From NCBI GenBank assembly GCA_023399595.1, contig JAEWOR010000060.1, positions 1-64,000 on the forward strand: a stretch of 64,000 nt of DNA, in the 5' to 3' direction. Source of the stretch: Bacteroidota bacterium (GTDB taxonomy: Bacteria; Bacteroidota; Bacteroidia; Flavobacteriales; Weeksellaceae). Below are positions 9,312 through 18,030 of this stretch, in pieces (the stretch's first letter is position 1; every line of letters starts with the position of its first letter). Below the pieces are notes generated by a model. That model was not told the origin of the DNA, searched no databases, and was given only the letters and a program-made list of their open reading frames with translations. The translations under genes were made by a program, and so were the position numbers.

Positions 9312-9407
9312 GTTTCTTAATTAAAATTTTATGGAGGTAAAAATAAACAAGTATTTTGTATTCGGTATTGATATAAATCAATAAATGATGTAAATTAAAT
9401 ACGTATA

Positions 9408-10457
9408 TTATGCCTCTGAAAATGCTGAATAAATAGCCGCACCATTGATTTCTGAATTTTTATTGTCTACTAAATAAATAGGAATATTTTTAAAAAGATG
9501 TTCCATTTTATTACTTATTTTATAAGTTTCATAAAATTTGTTTTTATCAATATGGTTTTTCAAAAGGTTTGGAATTTCCCCTGTGATGAAGAGCCCACCA
9601 ATTGCTTTTAATTTAAGTGTAAGATTATTGGCTTCTCTTGCCAGAAATTCTAAGTAAGTATCCAAAGTAATTTTACAAATGCCAACCTCATCTTCTACAG
9701 CAGCTTTATGAAGCTCATAAACAAAATCTCCTTGCGCAAAACGTTCTGTTAACCATTCTGGCTCTGGATGGCGTTTTACATCTCTTAGGAATCTGTAAAT
9801 ATTAAATATTCCTTTCTTGGAAAGTACATTTTCCCAACTTACAATTCCGTAAATATGATTGAGGAACTGATAAAATTCTACTTCTACATTGGTTCTTGGC
9901 GAAAATTCAGAATGTCCGCCTTCCGTTGCAAAAGGCCTTAGGTGATCACCATCATAAAAATATCCTGCTTCACCCAAACCATTTCCGGGAGCAAGGATGG
10001 CAACATTACCATAAGTATGTTCATCTGTTTTATAAATTGGGACGATATCGGCATCGTCTAAGAAAGCCATTCCATAAGCAGAAGCTTCAATATCATTTAA
10101 TAAAAAAGCTTTTTCAAAATTAAATTTACTTTTATATTCATTAATATCGATTGTCCAACCTAATCTTTCGGGAGTAGATACGCCATTAATTACAGGTCCT
10201 GGAACAGAAATTCCTAATCTGTTTACATTTTTTAATTGTTTGTCATCAATAAACTTTTCTAGAATCTCAAGAAGAGAATTAAATTCTTGAGTGGGATAAG
10301 CTTCTGAGGTTTGCATTTCGATAGAATTGCCTGTAGTATTGTAATATCCTAGAGTAGTGTTTTGCTCATGGATACTAATTCCTATAATGCTTTTATTTTC
10401 ATTGCTAGGAGATTGGAATCCTGGCAAATGGAGTCTGAATTTTGTATTAAGATTCAT
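9408..10457 (-). CDS. glk: Glucokinase
   Basis: This enzyme phosphorylates glucose with ATP at the entry to glycolysis. The 349-aa protein fits the bacterial glucokinase family (ROK-unrelated, PF02685 type): ISVPGPVING (phosphate region), LLNDIEASAYG with the catalytic Asp, LAPGNGLGEAGYF (ATP/adenosine region), FATEGGHSEFSPR with the sugar-contacting Glu and His, and GGLFITGEIP near the C-terminus. It is monocistronic, with a -7 box 15 nt before the start. Confidence 0.9.
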   Translation of the reverse strand: MNLNTKFRLHLPGFQSPSNENKSIIGISIHEQNTTLGYYNTTGNSIEMQTSEAYPTQEFNSLLEILEKFIDDKQLKNVNRLGISVPGPVINGVSTPERLGWTIDINEYKSKFNFEKAFLLNDIEASAYGMAFLDDADIVPIYKTDEHTYGNVAILAPGNGLGEAGYFYDGDHLRPFATEGGHSEFSPRTNVEVEFYQFLNHIYGIVSWENVLSKKGIFNIYRFLRDVKRHPEPEWLTERFAQGDFVYELHKAAVEDEVGICKITLDTYLEFLAREANNLTLKLKAIGGLFITGEIPNLLKNHIDKNKFYETYKISNKMEHLFKNIPIYLVDNKNSEINGAAIYSAFSEA

Positions 10458-10471
10458 AGGATCGCTTTTAC

Positions 10472-10479
10472 CAAAGATA
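10472..10479 (-). promoter_or_regulatory. -7 promoter box for glk
   Basis: The minus strand reads TATCTTTG, an exact consensus, ending 15 nt before the glk ATG, so the leader is very short. Confidence 0.6.
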
Positions 10480-10505
10480 TTAAATTGTTGATAAAAAAAA
10501 CAAAA

Positions 10506-10531
10506 AACCTTTTCAAATATTTGAAAAGGTT
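10506..10531 (-). terminator. Terminator of the outer-membrane protein gene
   Basis: AACCTTTTCAAAT and ATTTGAAAAGGTT form a 26-nt perfect palindrome, followed on the minus strand by T-rich sequence. It separates the beta-barrel gene from glk. Confidence 0.85.
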
Positions 10532-10563
10532 CTCACTGAAAATAAATTATGTTATGATAAAAA

Positions 10564-11136
10564 CTATTCTTTTCCTTTTCCTAACGGAATATTATAAGAT
10601 ATAGCAGCTCCTAAGTTACCTGCACCATAGTTTTGGTCACCAATTTCACCTTTGCTTCCTGTAAATACTCTTTGATAGTGTACAGCAAAGTTCCAGTTTC
10701 TGTTATGATATCCAATTTCTGGATTAATATAGAAACCACCATCCGGTCTGTCTGTAGTGTAATTATCCGCTACTTTGTCGTCGCCAACAATAAAACCATA
10801 TCCTAAGTCTGTCCCGAAATAAAAACCAGTTTGTTTAGGATATACTCTTAGCAATCCTGCAACAGGAATAACACCAAAATCATTATTTTTTATACCATTA
10901 TTATCTTTCCCGAAGTAATGAGTATAACCCGTAGCTAAACCTAAACCAAGACCTGTAATACCAAGGTTTTGATAGGCAACATCAATCCCCGCAGCCATTG
11001 AAGCGTTTTCCTGAGGAAGTGCAACACCTGCATTTAAACCTACTTTCAACATATTTCTCATATCAGCACTTTGTGCGCTTAACACTCCCGTAGTAAAAAT
11101 TCCTGCTATTAAAGCGGCGTGTTTTAAAATTTTCAT
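10564..11136 (-). CDS. Outer-membrane beta-barrel protein
   Basis: The 190-aa protein has a signal peptide ending GVLSAQ. The mature part is built of alternating hydrophobic strands and Gly-rich turns (LKVGLNAGVALP, GLGLATGYTHYFGK, FYFGTDLGYGFIVG, FYINPEIGYHNRNWNFAVHY), as in small 8-strand OmpA/OmpW-like barrels. The specific role is unknown. It is transcribed alone and divergently from the efflux regulator. Confidence 0.7.
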   Translation of the reverse strand: MKILKHAALIAGIFTTGVLSAQSADMRNMLKVGLNAGVALPQENASMAAGIDVAYQNLGITGLGLGLATGYTHYFGKDNNGIKNNDFGVIPVAGLLRVYPKQTGFYFGTDLGYGFIVGDDKVADNYTTDRPDGGFYINPEIGYHNRNWNFAVHYQRVFTGSKGEIGDQNYGAGNLGAAISYNIPLGKGKE

Positions 11137-11430
11137 AATTTCTAATTTTAAATGTTACTATAGAATTCTTGTCAAAATCATGCCAAACTATTAATAATAA
11201 AGACTTTTTAACATTTATATGTGTTTGAAAATTACCTCTGTTGAATATAATTTTTAGGAAACAGAAAATCTTTTAAATATTAATAATGTGTTTGTTAGTT
11301 CCTGTTTTAATTATGTTTTTTGAGTATTTTAATTTTCATTTTCCTATTCTCTCAATGTTGATTTTTTTAGAAATATTAAGAAATGATGAAAATATGTTAT
11401 ATAAATATTAATTTTATAATAAATTCATTT

Positions 11431-11450
11431 AGTTCGGTAATTACCGAACT
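11431..11450. promoter_or_regulatory. Probable operator of the efflux regulator
   Basis: AGTTCGGTAATTACCGAACT is a perfect 20-bp palindrome placed 8 bp before the -7 box, so it covers the -33 region. MarR-family dimers bind such sites. The adjacent MarR-like gene probably represses its own operon from here. Confidence 0.7.
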
Positions 11451-11458
11451 GAATTTAC

Positions 11459-11466
11459 TACCTTTG
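11459..11466 (+). promoter_or_regulatory. -7 promoter box for the efflux operon
   Basis: TACCTTTG matches TAnnTTTG exactly, 26 nt before the regulator's ATG. Confidence 0.65.
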
Positions 11467-11492
11467 TATTCTCATTTATAAATCAAGGAATA

Positions 11493-11981
11493 ATGTCTAG
11501 GTTTTTAAATTTTGATTCGGCTACTTTTCAGGAGATGATCCACTTTTACGGAGATATCTATAACCTTCCGCCCTTATCTTCTAAAATATACTCCTATATG
11601 ACTTTTGATATAGAAAAAAGGGGAGTTACTTTTGATGAGTTGCTCAACTTTTTCTCGGTGAGTAAAAGTTCTATTTCTTCCAATATTAATTTATTGCTTC
11701 AACAAAAATTAATTGTCCACATTCATAGAGAGGATGAGAGGAAGCGCTTTTATTATATTAATCCAGAGTTTTCTAAAATTAGATTTGGAGAAATATTAAA
11801 AAGGCTAGAACAAGAAATTGCGATAGTAAAAAAATTAAAAGAATTTAAAGATCAACATTGTAAAAATGCCAATTGTAAGGAATATTCTGAACAATATCTT
11901 ATTTATAAGAATTTCTTAGAAAAAGGCATAGAAAATTTTAAAGATACATTAATAAAATTATCAACAGTATATGAAAAATAG
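11493..11981 (+). CDS. MarR/GbsR-type transcriptional regulator
   Basis: The 162-aa protein has a winged helix: IYSYMTFDIEKRGVTFDELL leads into the recognition-helix segment FSVSKSSISSNINLLLQQKL and the wing HREDERKRFYYIN. The C-terminal helices resemble GbsR/MarR dimerisation helices and contain Cys-X4-Cys (CKNANC), which could sense metals, thiols or oxidants; that is inference. Its 3' end overlaps the membrane-fusion gene by 11 nt, so the regulator is the first gene of the efflux operon and probably represses it through the 11431 palindrome. Confidence 0.85.
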   Translation: MSRFLNFDSATFQEMIHFYGDIYNLPPLSSKIYSYMTFDIEKRGVTFDELLNFFSVSKSSISSNINLLLQQKLIVHIHREDERKRFYYINPEFSKIRFGEILKRLEQEIAIVKKLKEFKDQHCKNANCKEYSEQYLIYKNFLEKGIENFKDTLIKLSTVYEK

Positions 11982-13200
11982 TTTACTAACCCTTTCCGCA
12001 GCAGCATTAATGTTAGTAGCGTGTAAAAAAGAAGATCAAAACAAAAAAGATGGACCAAAGCCTGTTTCAGTTATTGAAGTTCAAACAAGAAATGTAGAAG
12101 GATATCAATCTTATCCTGCATCCATTCAAGGTATTGTTAATAATGATGTGAGAGCAAAAATCCAAGGGTATATTACTCAAGTTTTGGTGGATGAAGGTCA
12201 ATATGTAACTAAAGGTCAGCCACTATTCAGAATAGAAACCAATGTTTTAAATGAAAGTGCAGATGCTGCAAGAGCGGGAATTGGAGCAGCAAAATCCAAT
12301 GTTTCAGCTGCAGAAGCTAACGTAAAAGCATCTCAAGCGGCTGTAAATGCTGCAAAAGTTGAAGTAGATAAGTTACGACCACTTGTTGAGAAAAATATTA
12401 TTAGCAGTGTACAGTTGCAGACTGCTCAAGCTAATTTGGCAAGAGCTCAAGCGCAGTTACAACAAGCAATTGCTGCTAAACAACAAGCTATAGCAAGTGT
12501 TTCACAAGCATCAGCTAATTATAAAGGAGTTCAAGCTAATATAGATTTTTCAATTATTAGAGCACCTGTTTCGGGTGTTGTAGGAAGTTTACCTTTAAAA
12601 GTAGGAAGTTTAGTAGGACCGAATGATCAAACTCCGCTAACTACGGTTTCTGATACTAGACAGGTTTACGCTTATTTTTCAATGAATGAAAAAGAATATC
12701 TGAACTTTTTAAATGATGCAACGGGAGCTACAGTTCCTGAAAAACTCAGAAATATGCCAGCAGCAGACTTGGTATTAGCCAACGGTAGTGTGTATGGTGA
12801 AAAGGGGAAAATAGAAGCAGTAACGGGACAAATAGATCCTACAACAGGTTCTATTCAGTTTAGAGTAGCTTTTTCAAATCCTCAAAGATTACTAAGCAAC
12901 GGGAACAGTGGTACAATACGAGTTCCTAAATTTTATGATAATGCTTTGGTGGTTCCAGAAGCTTCTACTTTCGAGCAACAAGGTTTGGTATATATTCTTA
13001 AAGTAGATAAAGATACCGCGAAGAGCATTCCAATTACAGTAGAAGATCGTGTAAGCAATATGGTAGTGATAAAAGAAGGGGCTAAAAAAGGTGAAAAAAT
13101 TGTAGCAGAAGGGGTAACCACAATTAAGTCTGGAACGGCTGTGAAACCTCAACCTGGCGATTTTGATAAAATTATTAATGAAATAAAACCAGTATTCTAA
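11971..13200 (+). CDS. RND efflux periplasmic adaptor (AcrA/MexA type)
   Basis: This is the membrane-fusion subunit that links the inner-membrane RND pump to the outer-membrane channel. The 409-aa protein is a lipoprotein (LMLVACKK, Cys at about residue 18). A barrel-sandwich half-motif (VRAKIQGYITQVLVDEGQYVTKGQPLFRI) is followed by an Ala/Gln-rich coiled-coil hairpin at about 90-185, the second lipoyl half (IIRAPVSGVVGSLPLKVGSLV) and a beta-barrel domain. Its start lies inside the regulator gene, and the pump gene begins 3 nt after its stop, indicating translational coupling. Confidence 0.94.
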   Translation: MKNSLLTLSAAALMLVACKKEDQNKKDGPKPVSVIEVQTRNVEGYQSYPASIQGIVNNDVRAKIQGYITQVLVDEGQYVTKGQPLFRIETNVLNESADAARAGIGAAKSNVSAAEANVKASQAAVNAAKVEVDKLRPLVEKNIISSVQLQTAQANLARAQAQLQQAIAAKQQAIASVSQASANYKGVQANIDFSIIRAPVSGVVGSLPLKVGSLVGPNDQTPLTTVSDTRQVYAYFSMNEKEYLNFLNDATGATVPEKLRNMPAADLVLANGSVYGEKGKIEAVTGQIDPTTGSIQFRVAFSNPQRLLSNGNSGTIRVPKFYDNALVVPEASTFEQQGLVYILKVDKDTAKSIPITVEDRVSNMVVIKEGAKKGEKIVAEGVTTIKSGTAVKPQPGDFDKIINEIKPVF

Positions 13201-13203
13201 ATT

Positions 13204-16200
13204 ATGATAAAAAAGTTTATAAATAGACCCGTTTTATCAACAGTAATATCCATTATTATTGTTATTTTGGGAATATTGGGATTAATATCTTTACCAGTTA
13301 CTCAGTATCCTGATATTGCACCACCTACAGTAAGTATTTCTGCAAACTATACAGGTGCTTCGGCCCAAACTGTAATGAACAGTGTGGTTATTCCTATTGA
13401 AGAACAGGTGAATGGAGTGGAAGGAATGGATTATATTTCTTCTACAGCAGGAAATGACGGTTCCGCCAATATTCAAGTTTTCTTTAAACAAGGAATTGAT
13501 CCAGATATTGCTGCGGTAAACGTTCAGAATAAAGTGCAAAGAGCAATGCCATTACTACCTTCGGAAGTTACAAGAGCTGGGGTAACGGTTCAAAAGCAAC
13601 AGACGAGTGCATTGATGTTCCTCTCTTTCTATACGGATAATCCTAATTTGGATGAGGTTTGGCTTCAAAACTATATGAATATCAACATTATTCCTCAAAT
13701 TAAAAGGATTAATGGAGTGGGAGAGGCTCAAGCTTTTGGTGGAAAAACCTATTCTATGAGGGTTTGGTTAGATCCCGCAAAAATGGCGGCTTATGGTTTA
13801 GAACCTTCGGAAGTTCAATCGGCTATTAACGATCAGTCTCGTGAAGCAGCAGCTGGGCAATTAGGACAAAACAGTGGTTCTTCTTTCCAATATGTTATTA
13901 CTTATAAAGGTAAATTTAACGAGCAAGATCAATATAATAATATCATTATTAAAGCCTTAGGAAATGGACAATATTTACGTCTAAAAGATGTAGCTACTAT
14001 TAAATTAGATGCTTTGTCTTATGCTGGAATTGGTGAAAATAACGGTAGAAGATCTGTTTCTATGGGGATTTTCCAAACGCCAGGTTCTAATGCTCAAGAT
14101 ATTATTAAAGGCATCAAACAATTTTTAGTAGAAAACCAAAAATCAATGCCCGAAGGTATTAATTATACCATCAATTTTGATACTAATGATTTCTTGGAAG
14201 CCTCTATTAATAAGGTGATTAGTACGTTAATTGAAGCATTTATTTTGGTGTTTATTGTGGTATTTATTTTCCTGCAAGATTTTAGATCCACTTTAATTCC
14301 TGCTATTGCGGTTCCCGTTTCTATTGTGGGTACTTTTTTCTTCCTGAATTTGTTTGGTTATTCACTTAACTTATTAACATTATTTGCATTGGTTCTCGCA
14401 ATTGGTATTGTGGTGGATGATGCAATTGTGGTGGTGGAAGCGGTACATGCCAAGATGGAACATGGAGTCACCAATCCGAAAAAGGCGACTACAGAAGCCA
14501 TGGACGAAATTACTGGAGCTATTATTTCAATTACTTTAGTAATGTCTGCGGTATTTATTCCAGTTACCTTTATTACGGGCCCTACAGGGATGTTTTATAA
14601 ACAATTTGGTGTTACATTAATTATTGCGATTTTAATTTCTGCAGTAAACGCACTTACTTTAAGTCCGGTATTATGTTCATTGCTTTTAAAACCTAATCCA
14701 GCTCATCATAAAGAATATGCTGAACTTAATGTGATGCATAAATTCTTCTATAAGTTTAATACAAGTTTTAATGCAGTAACTAGAAAATACGGACGTGGAT
14801 TTGTATTCTTGTTAAGACATAAATGGGCTGTACTCATCATATTTGCAGTTGGAGGTATGTTCTTCTGGTGGAGTAATTCTAAAATGCCTTCAGGGTTTGT
14901 TCCTAAAGAAGATAGAGGAATTATTTTTGCAGATTTTTCATTACAGCCAGGGGCTTCTATGGAAAGAACGTACAACGTTTTGAAAGGATTTCAAGCAGAA
15001 GCAAGAAAAATTCCTGGAGTAGCCAACGTTACCTTTACAGCAAACAGAGGTTTTATTTCAGGAAATGGAAGTAATGCAGGACAAGCGTTTGTAAGATTAA
15101 AACCTTTTTCAGAAAGAGGAAAGGGACAATCTGCAGATGATATTACAAAACAACTTTTTGGTTTAGCAGGTAAGTTTCCAGATGCTAGAATGGTATTCTT
15201 CTCACCTCCAAGTATTCCAGGATTTGGTACTAGTGACGGATTTTCTGCTGTTCTTTTAGATCGTTCAGGTGGAGATCTTAATAAATTGAATTCTGTAACT
15301 CAGCAGTTTTTAGGTGCTTTAATGCAACGTCCAGAAATCCAATTTGCTCAAACTTCATTTAATACCAATTTCCCACAATATTCTATGGATATTAATACGG
15401 CGAGAGCTTCTGAAAGTGGCGTTGCGGTTTCCGATATTATGAGCACCATGCAAGGATATATTGGAGGAATTTATGCGGCAGATTTTACCAAGTATGGAAA
15501 ACAATTTAGAGTAATGATTCAAGCTTTACCAAGTGATAGAGTGAATCCACAAAATCTGGATGGTTTATATGTAAAAACAAAATCTGGAGCAATGGCACCA
15601 ATTTCTCAGTTTGTAACTTTGGAAAAATCTTTTGGACCACAATCTATTGGTAGATATAACTTGTTTACATCAGTAGCTTTTTCTGGCTCTAATAATCCTG
15701 GTTATTCTACGGGGGATGCCATTAAAGCTGTACAAGAAGTAGCTGCAGAAAATTTACCTGCAGATTATACAGTAGATTTTACAGGTTTATCTAAAGAAGA
15801 ATTAAACTCTGGTTCTCAAACGCTAGTTATTTTTGCTTTGAGTTTAGTTTTCGTGTACTTTATTCTTGCTGCACAATATGAAAGTTATATTTTGCCATTG
15901 GCGGTTATTCTTTCTTTACCATTAGGCGTTTTTGGGGCCTTTTTTGGTCAGTATTTGATGGGATTAGAGAATAATATTTATTTCCAAATTGCACTCATCA
16001 TGCTCGTAGGATTACTTGCGAAAAATGCCATCTTAATTGTGGAATTTGCTGTACAGAGAAGACTGCATGGCGAATCTTTAGCAATGTCTGCCATCAATGC
16101 TGCTAAAGCAAGGTTAAGACCTATCCTTATGACATCGTTTGCCTTTATTTTTGGTATGTTACCATTGGTTTTTGCTACAGGAATTGGTTCTGTAGGGAAT

Positions 16201-16347
16201 AGATCTATTGGTACGGGTGCTGCATTTGGATTATTAATAGGAACATTTTTCGGGTTAATTGCGATTCCTGTATTGTATGTTATCTTCCAATATCTTCAAG
16301 AAAAAGTATCACCATTAAAAGTAAAAGAAGTAAATCTTTCTGAATAG
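13204..16347 (+). CDS. RND multidrug efflux transporter (AcrB/HAE1 type)
   Basis: This is the inner-membrane proton/drug antiporter of the tripartite pump. At 1047 aa it has the full family length, starting MIKKFINRPVLSTVISIIIV (TM1). The TM4 proton-relay aspartates lie in AIGIVVDDAIVVVEA near residue 400. Two large periplasmic loops and the second six-helix block (LPLAVILSLPLGVFGAF, LVGLLAKNAILIVEFA) are present. The length and sequence indicate the HAE1 drug-efflux class rather than heavy-metal CusA. Substrate range cannot be read from sequence. Confidence 0.95.
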   Translation: MIKKFINRPVLSTVISIIIVILGILGLISLPVTQYPDIAPPTVSISANYTGASAQTVMNSVVIPIEEQVNGVEGMDYISSTAGNDGSANIQVFFKQGIDPDIAAVNVQNKVQRAMPLLPSEVTRAGVTVQKQQTSALMFLSFYTDNPNLDEVWLQNYMNINIIPQIKRINGVGEAQAFGGKTYSMRVWLDPAKMAAYGLEPSEVQSAINDQSREAAAGQLGQNSGSSFQYVITYKGKFNEQDQYNNIIIKALGNGQYLRLKDVATIKLDALSYAGIGENNGRRSVSMGIFQTPGSNAQDIIKGIKQFLVENQKSMPEGINYTINFDTNDFLEASINKVISTLIEAFILVFIVVFIFLQDFRSTLIPAIAVPVSIVGTFFFLNLFGYSLNLLTLFALVLAIGIVVDDAIVVVEAVHAKMEHGVTNPKKATTEAMDEITGAIISITLVMSAVFIPVTFITGPTGMFYKQFGVTLIIAILISAVNALTLSPVLCSLLLKPNPAHHKEYAELNVMHKFFYKFNTSFNAVTRKYGRGFVFLLRHKWAVLIIFAVGGMFFWWSNSKMPSGFVPKEDRGIIFADFSLQPGASMERTYNVLKGFQAEARKIPGVANVTFTANRGFISGNGSNAGQAFVRLKPFSERGKGQSADDITKQLFGLAGKFPDARMVFFSPPSIPGFGTSDGFSAVLLDRSGGDLNKLNSVTQQFLGALMQRPEIQFAQTSFNTNFPQYSMDINTARASESGVAVSDIMSTMQGYIGGIYAADFTKYGKQFRVMIQALPSDRVNPQNLDGLYVKTKSGAMAPISQFVTLEKSFGPQSIGRYNLFTSVAFSGSNNPGYSTGDAIKAVQEVAAENLPADYTVDFTGLSKEELNSGSQTLVIFALSLVFVYFILAAQYESYILPLAVILSLPLGVFGAFFGQYLMGLENNIYFQIALIMLVGLLAKNAILIVEFAVQRRLHGESLAMSAINAAKARLRPILMTSFAFIFGMLPLVFATGIGSVGNRSIGTGAAFGLLIGTFFGLIAIPVLYVIFQYLQEKVSPLKVKEVNLSE

Positions 16348-16373
16348 TGTTTTCAAATTAATATTGAAAAATA

Positions 16374-17786
16374 ATGAACAAATTATCACATATAAAAAAC
16401 TTAGGAGTTTCGGCTGCTGTTGCTTTAGTCATTGTTTCATGTGCAGGAAGACAACAGTATGAACGCCCGAAAGGAATTGTTGAAGAGAATCTTTTCCGTA
16501 CAGATATGATTGCTCAGGACAGTACAAGTATTGCGAATGTTTCTTGGAAAGAAATATTTACGGATCCCATTTTACAAGGTCATATTTCTAAAGCGTTAGA
16601 AAATAATTTAGATATAAGAATGGCAATGCAGAATATAAAATCTGCAGAAGCTTATCTTAAACAAAGCAAAGCGGCTTATGCTCCTACATTAACGGTGGGG
16701 CCAGGCTATAGCTTTAGCACCTCTTCTTTAAACACCCAAATGGGGCAACTTATAGGAGATAGAAGATATATCAATCAGTTTGATATTACGGCGTCTGTAG
16801 GTTGGGAAGCAGACTTATGGGGGAAATTAAGAGCTCAGGAAAAGGCGCAGTTGGCAAGTTATTTAGGGACAGTTTCTGCACATCAAGCGGTGAAAAGTAG
16901 TTTGGTTTCAGCGGTTGCAACGGCGTACTTTCAGTTGTTAACTTTAGATCAACAGAAGAAAACAATTCAGGAGACTATTGCCATTAGAGAAAAAAATCTT
17001 GAAACTACAAAAGCTTTAAAACAAGCGGGGACACTTACCGAAGTAGCAGTTCAGCAAAGTCAGGCTTTATTGTATAATGCACAAGCGCTTTTATTGGATA
17101 CGGATACTCAAGTTTTTCAATTAGAAAATACTTTGAGCTTACTAATGGGAGAACCTTCCACGTCTATTTCAAGATCTAGTTTAGAGGATCAAAATATTCC
17201 TACTAATATTGCTATAGGTTATTCTGCAGATTTATTAGCGAATCGTCCAGATGTTCAACAAGCAGAAAATAATTTAAAATATGCTTTTGAAATGACTAAT
17301 GTGGCAAGAGCGCAATTTTATCCTACATTAAGACTTACAGGAAATGGCGGATTGCAATCTGTGGATATAGATAATTTGTTCAATGTAAACTCATTATTTG
17401 CTAATGTTATTGCTGGTTTGGCTCAACCCCTCATGAATAAACGACAAATAAGAAGTAACTACGAAGTAAGTTTAGCCAATAGAGAAAATGCTTATTTAAA
17501 CTTTAGAAAAACGGTTTTAATTGCAGGTCGAGAAGTTTCTGATGCTATTAGAGTTTTTTCTGTTCAGGATGAATATATAAGCCTAAAAACGAAGGAAGCA
17601 GATTCTTACTCAAAAGCGGTTTCAGACTCTCAGGAATTGGTGAATTATGGTATGGCAAATTATCTTGAAGTTCTGAATGCAAGTGTAAATGCTTTAAATG
17701 CAAAACTCAATATTTCTAATGCAAAATACAACAAGCTTAAAGCATCTGTAGAATTGTACAGAGCTTTGGGTGGTGGCTGGAAATAA
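16374..17786 (+). CDS. Outer-membrane efflux channel (OprM/NodT type)
   Basis: The 470-aa protein is the outer-membrane factor that completes the tripartite pump. It is a lipoprotein (ALVIVSCAGRQQ) with two repeated OEP halves, each with long coiled-coil helices (ALENNLDIRMAMQNIKSAEAYLKQ; SADLLANRPDVQQAENNLKYA). The motif LLANRPDVQQAE is typical of NodT-family channels. It follows the pump gene by 26 nt and ends the operon. Confidence 0.94.
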   Translation: MNKLSHIKNLGVSAAVALVIVSCAGRQQYERPKGIVEENLFRTDMIAQDSTSIANVSWKEIFTDPILQGHISKALENNLDIRMAMQNIKSAEAYLKQSKAAYAPTLTVGPGYSFSTSSLNTQMGQLIGDRRYINQFDITASVGWEADLWGKLRAQEKAQLASYLGTVSAHQAVKSSLVSAVATAYFQLLTLDQQKKTIQETIAIREKNLETTKALKQAGTLTEVAVQQSQALLYNAQALLLDTDTQVFQLENTLSLLMGEPSTSISRSSLEDQNIPTNIAIGYSADLLANRPDVQQAENNLKYAFEMTNVARAQFYPTLRLTGNGGLQSVDIDNLFNVNSLFANVIAGLAQPLMNKRQIRSNYEVSLANRENAYLNFRKTVLIAGREVSDAIRVFSVQDEYISLKTKEADSYSKAVSDSQELVNYGMANYLEVLNASVNALNAKLNISNAKYNKLKASVELYRALGGGWK

Positions 17787-17798
17787 AATAAATATTTT

Positions 17799-17828
17799 GG
17801 TTGCAAATTAAATTATATATTTGCAACC
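17799..17828. repeat. Inverted repeat over the tRNA-Ala promoter
   Basis: GGTTGCAAAT (17799-17808) and ATTTGCAACC (17819-17828) are perfect inverted arms around a 10-bp AT core. The right arm contains the end of the -7 box. It may be a weak terminator for the efflux operon or a protein-binding site; I cannot decide. Confidence 0.55.
17816..17823 (+). promoter_or_regulatory. -7 promoter box for tRNA-Ala
   Basis: TATATTTG matches the consensus exactly and ends 9 nt before the mature tRNA 5' end. TTTG at 17796-17799 is a possible -33 element with a 16-nt spacer. Confidence 0.65.
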
Positions 17829-17832
17829 TCAC

Positions 17833-17906
17833 GGGGAATTAGCTCATCTGGCTAGAGCGCAACACTGGCAGTGTTGAGGTGATCGGTTCGAGTCCGATAT
17901 TCTCCA
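17833..17906 (+). tRNA. tRNA-Ala (anticodon GGC)
   Basis: The sequence folds into a full cloverleaf. The acceptor stem GGGGAAT pairs with ATTCTCC (one G-U). The D-arm is AGCTC..GAGC. The anticodon stem CAACA/TGTTG encloses the loop CTGGCAG, which puts GGC at positions 34-36. The T-arm is ATCGGTTCGAGTCCGAT, and the discriminator is A at 17906. CCA is not encoded. It reads GCC/GCU alanine codons. Confidence 0.96.
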
Positions 17907-17919
17907 CATTGTAATTATC

Positions 17920-17947
17920 AAGCACTTACAGAAATGTGGGTGCTTTT
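17920..17947 (+). terminator. Terminator of tRNA-Ala
   Basis: AAGCAC and GTGCTT, with further ACA/TGT pairing inside, form a hairpin followed by TTTTTT, 14 nt past the tRNA. Confidence 0.75.
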
Positions 17948-18030
17948 TTCAACTGAATATTTTCGTAGTTGTTTTCCTTTTTTTCTTTTGGGCGCACTTT
18001 GTATATTTAGCTTTTAAAATATTTTCTAAA

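Larger units (their letters stand above)
11137..11492. other. Divergent regulatory region
   Basis: These 356 bp between the beta-barrel gene (-) and the efflux operon (+) have no coding frame of their own. They contain the 20-bp palindrome at 11431-11450 and the -7 box at 11459-11466 that serve the efflux operon. I cannot place the promoter of the minus-strand gene with confidence. Confidence 0.6.
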
